A stretch of DNA of 10,978 nt, from the NCBI GenBank assembly GCA_020724945.1, contig DYFX01000019.1:6341-17318 (forward strand), written 5' to 3'. Shown piece after piece: positions 7,086 through 10,978 of this stretch. Positions within the stretch are counted from its first letter, which is position 1; the number at the start of each line of letters is the position of its first letter. The DNA comes from Candidatus Paceibacter sp. (GTDB taxonomy: Bacteria > Patescibacteriota > Patescibacteriia > SG8-24 > DYFX01). Under the pieces are notes generated by a model that made no database searches, was not told where the DNA came from, and saw only the letters and a list, made by a program, of their open reading frames with translations. A program made the translations under genes and the position numbers.

Positions 7086-7720
7086 GGCTTCGGAGTCTTA
7101 TCGGGAAAGGCGCATGCGCGCGCGACGGGGCATGTCCAGCAGCGCGGGCGGCGCGGCAGGCAGACCTTCCGGCCGAACTGCACGAAGACGCGGTTCACAT
7201 GGAGATGCAGCTCCGCGGGGATGAGGCGCACCAGCGCGGTCTCGGTCTCCTCGACCGTGCGCGTGCGGACCCAGCCCAGGCGGTTGGCGATGCGATGCAC
7301 ATGAGTGTCCACCGCGATGGCCGGTACCTGGAAAGCATAGCACAGGACGCAGTTGGCCGTTTTGCGGCCGACGCCCGGCAGGGCCGTGAGTTCCTCGCGC
7401 GTCCGCGTCACCTTGCCGCCGTGGCGCGACAAGAGGAGTGCCGCGATGCCTTTCATCGCGCGCGCCTTGGCGCGGAAGAGGCCGATCTCGGAAAGCGGCT
7501 TCTCGATGTCGGACGCCTTGGCGGCGGCGAGGTCCGAGAGCTTCGGGAACTTCGCGCGGAGCTTCGGATAGACCTTCAGCACCTGCTCGTCGCGCGTGCG
7601 CGCCGAAAGGACCGTCGCGAGAAGCACATCCTCGGGACGGTCGAGTTCGACGGCGCCCTTGCCCGGGAATTCCCGCTTCAGGGTCTCGATCACTTTCCGG
7701 ACCGCGGCGGTTTTTGGCAT
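7082..7720 (-). CDS. nth: Endonuclease III (DNA glycosylase/AP lyase)
   Basis: A 212-residue base-excision-repair enzyme that removes oxidised pyrimidines and cuts at abasic sites. The helix-hairpin-helix LPGVGRKTANCVL (114-126) contains the catalytic Lys120, and AVDTHVHRIANRLGW (136-150) contains the catalytic Asp138, the same numbering as E. coli. The C-terminal iron-sulfur loop is intact: Cys187, Cys194, Cys197 and Cys203 in the spacing C-x6-C-x2-C-x5-C. LSARTRDEQV (38-47) replaces the LSAQTTD form of enterobacterial enzymes. The ATG chosen (7720) gives a normal-length N-terminal helix but overlaps the mutM 3' end by 31 bases. A GTG at 7693, forming GTGA with the mutM stop, is an alternative that would remove nine residues. 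The stop overlaps the next gene by four bases. Pairing with mutM makes a small oxidative-damage repair unit. Confidence 0.95.
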   Translation of the reverse strand: MPKTAAVRKVIETLKREFPGKGAVELDRPEDVLLATVLSARTRDEQVLKVYPKLRAKFPKLSDLAAAKASDIEKPLSEIGLFRAKARAMKGIAALLLSRHGGKVTRTREELTALPGVGRKTANCVLCYAFQVPAIAVDTHVHRIANRLGWVRTRTVEETETALVRLIPAELHLHVNRVFVQFGRKVCLPRRPRCWTCPVARACAFPDKTPKP

Positions 7721-8532
7721 GTGGGGCAATACACGGCGCCGCGTTGGGCGACCCGGATTTTCTTCAGCTTCGCGCCGCAGCGCCGGCACGGCTTCCCTTC
7801 CCTCCCGTAGACCCACAAGTGCGGCACATTGCCGCCCTTCTCGCCGTAGAGGTCGCGGTAATTGTCGGACGAGGAGCCAAGGCGCTTCACGGACGCGCGG
7901 AGCGATTTCAACGCGCCGCCGTAGACGCCCTTCAGTTCCTTTTCCGAAAGCGAACCGACCGTCCGCTCCGGATGGACCTTTCCGTACCAACACGCCTCGT
8001 CGGCATAGATGTTGCCGATGCCGGCGATGCACGACTGCTCCATCAGGAGCGGTTTGATCTTCTTCGACGGACGCCCCGTGACGCACATCTTGAACTTCGC
8101 GAACGTGAAGGACGGATCGAGCGGCTCGGGGCCGTACCCTTCCTTGTCGAAGATCTCCTTTTCCAAATCCGCCGTCTTCATGATTTTCAGGAATCCGAAC
8201 TTGCGGACATCCTCGAACCAGAGGTCTTGTTTCTTATCCAGATGAAACACGGCATGCGCGTGCTTCGTCGGCGACTCCCCCGCTTTCTTCAAAAGGTACG
8301 AACCCGTCATCTTGAGATGCGTGACGATCGTGAGTCCGTTCGAGAAATGACTGAGCAACAATTTCGCGCGGCGTCCGAACGCCTTGAACCTGGCGCCGAC
8401 GAGCGCGTCGAGCGCCTTGGGCGACGGCCTGATGCGGCCGCCGAAGCGCACCTCGACGCCGAGGATCTTCCGGCCGACGAGCGCCTTTTCCATCTGCCGC
8501 CGCAGGGTTTCCACTTCGGGTAACTCGGGCAT
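7690..8532 (-). CDS. mutM: Formamidopyrimidine-DNA glycosylase
   Basis: A 280-residue Fpg/MutM enzyme that excises 8-oxoguanine and formamidopyrimidines from DNA and cleaves the backbone at the resulting gap. It begins MPELPEVETL, with the Pro nucleophile directly after the initiator Met and Glu3. GRRAKLLL (53-60) contains Lys57. DVRKFG (108-113), a helix-two-turn-helix region with GIGNIYADEACW (171-182), and VYGREGKPC (241-249) are all typical. The C-terminal zinc finger is complete: Cys249, Cys252, Cys269 and Cys272 with 16 residues between the pairs, and Arg264 in the AQRGAVY turn. The frame remains open far upstream, opposite queA, but homology begins exactly at this ATG. The start lies only 30 bases from the queA start on the other strand and has no Shine-Dalgarno. 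It heads the minus-strand run, with nth overlapping its end. Confidence 0.97.
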   Translation of the reverse strand: MPELPEVETLRRQMEKALVGRKILGVEVRFGGRIRPSPKALDALVGARFKAFGRRAKLLLSHFSNGLTIVTHLKMTGSYLLKKAGESPTKHAHAVFHLDKKQDLWFEDVRKFGFLKIMKTADLEKEIFDKEGYGPEPLDPSFTFAKFKMCVTGRPSKKIKPLLMEQSCIAGIGNIYADEACWYGKVHPERTVGSLSEKELKGVYGGALKSLRASVKRLGSSSDNYRDLYGEKGGNVPHLWVYGREGKPCRRCGAKLKKIRVAQRGAVYCPTCQKPPRSGK

Positions 8533-8562
8533 ATCGTGGCCAGTGTAGTACAATGTCGCCGT
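8533..8562. promoter_or_regulatory. 30-base divergent promoter region between mutM and queA
   Basis: Only 30 bases separate the two divergent start codons. On the plus strand TACAAT (8549-8554) matches five of six bases of a -10 box, placing transcription start at about 8561-8563, at the queA ATG. On the minus strand TACACT (plus-strand 8542-8547) is a weaker -10 that would start transcription near the mutM ATG. The two boxes nearly abut, no good -35 is obvious, and neither gene has a Shine-Dalgarno. Short or leaderless transcripts and mutual interference are the natural inference. Confidence 0.5.
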
Positions 8563-9591
8563 ATGCGCACCTCCGATTTCGACTACGAACTCCCCGAAAG
8601 GCTCATCGCCCAGAAACCTGCCTCGCCGCGCGAATCGGCGAAGCTCCTGGTCATCGACCGCATGAAGGACGCCTTGAAGCACGCCAAGGTGAGGGACTTG
8701 CCGGACTTCCTGAAAGCCGGCGATGTCCTCGTCGTGAATGTCAGCAAGGTCTTCAAGGCGCGGCTGACCGGCAAGATCGACGACGCGAAGAAATCCGAGA
8801 TCGAACTCTTCCTCGTCCGCCCGGAGGGGAAATTCTGGCGCGCGCTCGGGAAGCCGGGGCGCAAGCTGGAGCACGGCTCGGAAATCCGCATCGCGCGCGG
8901 ATTCGTCGCGAAGGTGCAGTGGAAGGACGCGGACGGTTCGCTCCTCGTCGATTTCGGGATGCCGAAGGACGAGGTCATCCGCAAGGCCAACCTGCACGGC
9001 GAGGTGCCGCTGCCGCCCTACATCAAGCGCAAGCCGCGCACGCCCGCCGAATACCAGACCGCCTACGCCAAGACGGTCGGCTCCGTCGCCGCGCCGACGG
9101 CCGGTTTCCATCTCACGAAAGCGCTGATGGCCAAGCTGAAGAGGAAAGGCGTGCGGTTCCTGGAGGTCACCCTGCATGTCGGTCTCGGCACCTTCATGCC
9201 GATCCGCAGCGAGAAGATCGACGAGCACAGGATGCACGCCGAGCAGGTCGAGATTCCCGAAAAGACCGCGCGGGAGATCCTGCGCGCGAAGGTCGAGGGG
9301 CGCCGCGTCGTCGCGGTGGGCACCACGGCGCTCCGCGCCCTCGAAGGCGCGGCGGAGCGCTGCGGCGGGAAGATCTGCGCCTGGCACGGCGATGTCGACC
9401 TCTTCATCACGCCAGGGTACCGCTTCCGCGTCGTCGACGCGCTGATGACGAACTTCCATCTCCCGAAATCCACCCTGCTCGTGCTCGTCTCCGCCTTCGC
9501 CGGCCGCGAGCGCGTCCTGCGCGCGTACCGCGAGGCCGTGAAGCGGAAGTACCGTTTCTTCAGCTACGGCGACGCCTCGCTCATCGCCTGA
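8563..9591 (+). CDS. queA: S-adenosylmethionine:tRNA ribosyltransferase-isomerase
   Basis: A 342-residue enzyme that transfers and rearranges the ribosyl group of S-adenosylmethionine onto 7-aminomethyl-7-deazaguanine at position 34 of tRNAs with GUN anticodons, giving epoxyqueuosine. The start MRTSDFDYELPERLIAQKPA is typical. Conserved blocks follow: GEVPLPPYIKR (146-156), YQTAYA (164-169), GSVAAPTAGFHLT (173-185), LHVGLGTFMPIR (204-215) with HRMHAEQ (222-228), AVGTTALRALE (251-261), and ITPGYRFRVVDALMTNFHLPKSTLL (split, 282-306). SYGDASLI ends the protein. In the N-terminal block the usual N-(D/N)-T-(R/K)-V is N-V-S-K-V (59-63). A GTG at 8536 in the same frame is rejected because family homology begins at the ATG. 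There is no Shine-Dalgarno. No other queuosine gene lies in the window, and no terminator separates it from the next gene. Confidence 0.97.
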   Translation: MRTSDFDYELPERLIAQKPASPRESAKLLVIDRMKDALKHAKVRDLPDFLKAGDVLVVNVSKVFKARLTGKIDDAKKSEIELFLVRPEGKFWRALGKPGRKLEHGSEIRIARGFVAKVQWKDADGSLLVDFGMPKDEVIRKANLHGEVPLPPYIKRKPRTPAEYQTAYAKTVGSVAAPTAGFHLTKALMAKLKRKGVRFLEVTLHVGLGTFMPIRSEKIDEHRMHAEQVEIPEKTAREILRAKVEGRRVVAVGTTALRALEGAAERCGGKICAWHGDVDLFITPGYRFRVVDALMTNFHLPKSTLLVLVSAFAGRERVLRAYREAVKRKYRFFSYGDASLIA

Positions 9592-9592
9592 T

Positions 9593-9621
9593 TTGACCGG
9601 AGCGCGCCGCGATGTTCCAAT
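9593..9621 (+). promoter_or_regulatory. Promoter of the first tandem hypothetical gene
   Basis: TTGACC (9593-9598) is followed after exactly 17 bases by TCCAAT (9616-9621), with a TG at 9613-9614 one base before it (extended -10). The -35 begins one base after the queA stop. The same spacing and TG element recur before the next two genes, which raises confidence in this otherwise imperfect -10. Confidence 0.65.
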
Positions 9622-9636
9622 GGCGCCAGCACCTTG

Positions 9637-9644
9637 AAAGGAGG
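9637..9644 (+). promoter_or_regulatory. Shine-Dalgarno of the first tandem hypothetical gene
   Basis: AAAGGAGG lies five bases before the ATG at 9650. It is a near-perfect match to the anti-Shine-Dalgarno and fixes both strand and start of this unknown gene. Confidence 0.85.
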
Positions 9645-9649
9645 CGCCG

Positions 9650-10150
9650 ATGTCCGGAGACGAAACCCCGGATCTCCTCGATGTGGTCGAGGAACTGGAG
9701 GGGCGCTTGCCGCCCGACGATCCCCTGCGCTGCGTGACCAACGCGCTGCGCGAATGCGACGGCCGCCTGGAGCAGGACACGCTCGTCGGAGACGCATCCG
9801 CCACGCCCATCGTCTGGAGCCGCATCATCGCGCTCGGGAATGTGGACGCCCGGCCGCACCCCTGCTACGGCATCTACCCCGGCATCGTCGACGACGCCGA
9901 CCGCGCCGAAGTCGAGCGCGTCGGCGAGGTCCTGAAGCGGCGCAAGGTGGCGCTGTTCCTCGTCGAGGACATCCTCGGCCTGCGCGGCACGGGCATCGCC
10001 ACGGCCGCCGTCGCCCTCTTCGGCGAAGACGCCGAAGGAAGCGCCCTCCTCGTCATCTGCCGCCACCCGGAGGTGACGCTCCCGCAGGCCACCTGCCTTC
10101 TCCTCGCCGCCGTCATGGAGGCGACTTCCGCGCAGGAACGCCGCAACTGA
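9650..10150 (+). CDS. Hypothetical protein, first member of a tandem paralogous family
   Basis: A 166-residue acidic protein with no signal peptide or membrane segment, so probably cytoplasmic. I do not recognise its family. It resembles the next gene's product at both ends. Near the N-terminus R-L-P-P-D-D (19-24), Asn31, Glu35 and the DGRLE at 37-41 match R-I-F-P-D-D, Asn28, Glu32 and NGLLE there. Near the C-terminus an (E/D)-G turn is followed by RHPEV (138-142) and EATSAQ (157-162), matching RHPDV and EASAQ. The middle region (about 45-120) is more divergent. The gene has its own promoter, a strong Shine-Dalgarno, and a terminator 2 bases after the stop, so it is probably expressed alone and well. 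Asp and Asn before Val use GAT and AAT here as in the neighbouring genes, so it does not look recently acquired. The large opposite-strand frame is a shadow. Confidence 0.8.
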   Translation: MSGDETPDLLDVVEELEGRLPPDDPLRCVTNALRECDGRLEQDTLVGDASATPIVWSRIIALGNVDARPHPCYGIYPGIVDDADRAEVERVGEVLKRRKVALFLVEDILGLRGTGIATAAVALFGEDAEGSALLVICRHPEVTLPQATCLLLAAVMEATSAQERRN

Positions 10151-10152
10151 AC

Positions 10153-10174
10153 CGCCCCGCCCGGGGCGTTTTTT
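10153..10174 (+). terminator. Intrinsic terminator after the first tandem gene
   Basis: CGCCCC (10153-10158) pairs with GGGGCG (10163-10168) across a GCCC loop, followed directly by six T. The stem begins two bases after the stop codon, and the next gene's -35 begins two bases after the T-run. Confidence 0.9.
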
Positions 10175-10176
10175 CG

Positions 10177-10205
10177 TTGACACGCGGCCCGCGCCGTGCT
10201 ACGAA
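10177..10205 (+). promoter_or_regulatory. Promoter of the second tandem hypothetical gene
   Basis: A consensus TTGACA (10177-10182) is followed after 17 bases by TACGAA (10200-10205), with TG at 10197-10198 one base before it, an extended -10 layout. The -10 itself is weak, but the perfect -35 and the TG element compensate. The layout is the same as before the first and third genes. Confidence 0.75.
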
Positions 10206-10220
10206 ACGCGTAGCTCATCG

Positions 10221-10227
10221 AAAGGAG
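10221..10227 (+). promoter_or_regulatory. Shine-Dalgarno supporting a TTG start
   Basis: AAAGGAG ends seven bases before the TTG at 10235. No ATG or GTG fits this spacing, and the resulting N-terminus aligns with that of the third gene to within one residue, so TTG is taken as the true start. Confidence 0.8.
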
Positions 10228-10234
10228 CCGCACC

Positions 10235-10750
10235 TTGAAACACGCCCTGACGGCCGAAGAAACCTACCTCTTCGCCAACCGGATCTTCCCGGACGACGGC
10301 GATCTCGCCGCCTTCAACCTCATCTACGAGATCAGGAACGGGCTGCTGGAGCCCGTCGATCCGGAGCTCCTGCCCGACGGCGACGCGAAGCTCGTCGGCA
10401 TCATCGGATACCTCGATCTCTCCGACGAGTTCTGGATCATGCAGACGATCGGCGAGCCGAGCGACGCGGAAGCGATCCTGGCGGCGATGGAAGCGCGGAT
10501 CCTCGAGCTTCCCGAGCCCACCGAGGCGGAGAACGCCGAGGACCTGCCGATCATCGGACGGGACTTCCCGACGGCCATCGGCGCCATGGCCGCCTGGCGG
10601 ACGCCCGACGGCGCGACGCGCTTCATCGCCTACCGGCACCCGGATGTCCGCGCGTGCGACGCCTACGCCACGCTGAAAGGCGTCATCGCCGAAGCCTCCG
10701 CGCAGCGCGCCGGAGCGGCCGCGCCGGCGAAGTCCTTCGCCGGGAACTGA
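10235..10750 (+). CDS. Hypothetical protein, second member of the tandem paralogous family (TTG start)
   Basis: A 171-residue acidic, apparently soluble protein of unrecognised family, clearly related to its neighbours. The N-terminal block FANRIFPDD, then FNLIYEIRNGLLE (13-39) matches the third gene's IANAVF and LNLVFEILDGTLV. The C-terminal block DGATRFIAYRHPDV (125-138) and EASAQ (153-157) matches the first gene's RHPEV and EATSAQ. After that comes a low-complexity Ala-rich tail (158-171). The TTG start is supported by a well-placed Shine-Dalgarno and by alignment with the third gene. It has its own promoter with a consensus -35 and its own terminator. Predicted mainly alpha/beta, with alternating helical Ala/Glu stretches around residues 77-105. 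No catalytic motif is evident; the invariant Arg-His-Pro is the only striking conserved polar cluster. Function unknown. Confidence 0.8.
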   Translation: MKHALTAEETYLFANRIFPDDGDLAAFNLIYEIRNGLLEPVDPELLPDGDAKLVGIIGYLDLSDEFWIMQTIGEPSDAEAILAAMEARILELPEPTEAENAEDLPIIGRDFPTAIGAMAAWRTPDGATRFIAYRHPDVRACDAYATLKGVIAEASAQRAGAAAPAKSFAGN

Positions 10751-10752
10751 CG

Positions 10753-10779
10753 GCCCCGATCCTCGCATCGGGGCTTTTT
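10753..10779 (+). terminator. Intrinsic terminator after the second tandem gene
   Basis: GCCCCGAT (10753-10760) pairs perfectly with ATCGGGGC (10767-10774) around a six-base loop, followed by five T. As after the first gene, the stem starts two bases past the stop codon and the next promoter starts three bases past the T-run. Confidence 0.92.
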
Positions 10780-10782
10780 CCG

Positions 10783-10811
10783 TTGACGCGCGCGAAGCGG
10801 CATGCTCAAAT
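10783..10811 (+). promoter_or_regulatory. Promoter of the third tandem hypothetical gene
   Basis: TTGACG (10783-10788), a 17-base spacer and TCAAAT (10806-10811), with TG at 10803-10804 one base before the -10. It is the third instance of the same layout in this array. Confidence 0.7.
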
Positions 10812-10829
10812 GCGATCGGATCTTTCCAC

Positions 10830-10836
10830 GAGAGGA
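10830..10836 (+). promoter_or_regulatory. Shine-Dalgarno of the third tandem hypothetical gene
   Basis: GAGAGGA ends three bases before the ATG at 10840; the spacing is short but the purine run is clear and fixes the start. Confidence 0.65.
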
Positions 10837-10839
10837 ACC

Positions 10840-10978
10840 ATGGGAAACTTGAGCGGACGCTCCGCCATCGAGATCGCGAACGCCGTCTTCGGCATCTGCC
10901 CGGAGTCCGGCATCCTGAACCTCGTCTTCGAGATCCTCGACGGCACGCTCGTCGGCGAGACCGTCGATGGCGACCCGG
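10840..10978 (+). CDS. Hypothetical protein, third member of the tandem family, cut by window end
   Basis: The frame from ATG at 10840 is open to the window edge, giving 46 residues (MGNLSGRSAI onward). It aligns with the second gene's N-terminus. Ala-Asn followed by a hydrophobic and Phe (IANAVF) matches FANRIF, and LNLVFEILDG (26-35) matches FNLIYEIRNG, with the same Asn-to-Glu and Glu-to-Gly distances. It has a promoter and Shine-Dalgarno of the same style as the two preceding genes. Function is unknown. The remaining two thirds, including any RHP motif, lie outside the window, so membership rests on the N-terminal block and the matching upstream architecture. Confidence 0.7.
   Translation, partial: MGNLSGRSAIEIANAVFGICPESGILNLVFEILDGTLVGETVDGDP

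Noticed and set aside
4761..7304. An 847-codon plus-strand open frame opposite the ZIP, pilin-like and nth genes
   Set aside because: It spans three well-supported minus-strand genes, has low-complexity charged composition and no start signal; a shadow frame.
8536..8562. GTG start adding nine residues to queA
   Set aside because: The extra residues overlap the likely -10 boxes, and QueA homology begins at MRTSDFDYELP.
8533..9828. Extension of the mutM frame upstream, opposite queA
   Set aside because: MutM homology begins exactly at MPELPEVETL, whose Pro must be the second residue for catalysis; the extension lies antisense to queA.
9625..10240. Shared gcaccttgaaa in the first leader (9629-9639) and at the second gene's start (10230-10240)
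   Set aside because: The string sits before the Shine-Dalgarno in one case and after it in the other, so it does not mark homologous positions.
9581..10768. Minus-strand open frames opposite the first two tandem unknown genes
   Set aside because: Shine-Dalgarno sites, promoters and T-run terminators are all on the plus strand, and protein similarity among the tandem genes is seen in the plus-strand frames.

Overview
The window reads as a gene-dense stretch of a high-GC bacterial chromosome using the standard code: every gene I can close ends on TGA or TAG, and TGA reads as stop throughout. The best guess is a member of the Patescibacteria (Candidate Phyla Radiation). The reasons are the very compact, overlapping genes, a DUF2207 membrane protein beside MltG, a minimal envelope gene set, and a pilin-like protein carrying the carboxypeptidase-regulatory-type modules I associate with that group. 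This placement is inference (roughly 60% sure); no rRNA or other marker gene is present to confirm it.

Minus strand, 8532 down to 1: one nearly gap-free run. It opens with two base-excision-repair enzymes, mutM (formamidopyrimidine-DNA glycosylase) and nth (endonuclease III). These are followed, through a 4-base stop/start overlap, by a 513-residue pilin-like membrane protein. After only 24 bases comes an envelope and transport block: a ZIP metal transporter, a PAP2 phosphatase, UppP, mannose-1-phosphate guanylyltransferase, MltG, and a DUF2207 protein cut by the window edge. Junctions are overlaps (ATGA, TGATG) or the repeated TGATATG, so the block is probably one or two operons. Its theme is lipid-carrier recycling (two undecaprenyl-pyrophosphate phosphatase candidates), activated sugar supply (GDP-mannose) and glycan-strand processing (MltG).

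Plus strand, 8563 to 10978: queA (queuosine tRNA modification) starts only 30 bases from the mutM start on the other strand, so both promoters must be very short and the transcripts may be leaderless. Behind queA lies a tandem series of three related genes of unknown function (two complete at 166 and 171 residues, the third cut by the window end). Each has its own -35/extended -10 promoter and a clear Shine-Dalgarno, and the two complete ones each have a compact terminator starting 2 bases after the stop codon. This cassette array is the most novel feature here.

There is no gene-free stretch over 300 bases; the longest gaps (58, 84 and 89 bases) hold the promoters and terminators listed. I see no tRNA, rRNA, CRISPR, insertion sequence or origin. 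The whole window is also strikingly poor in the tetranucleotide ACGT (three sites found by eye), with codon choice apparently bent to avoid it.
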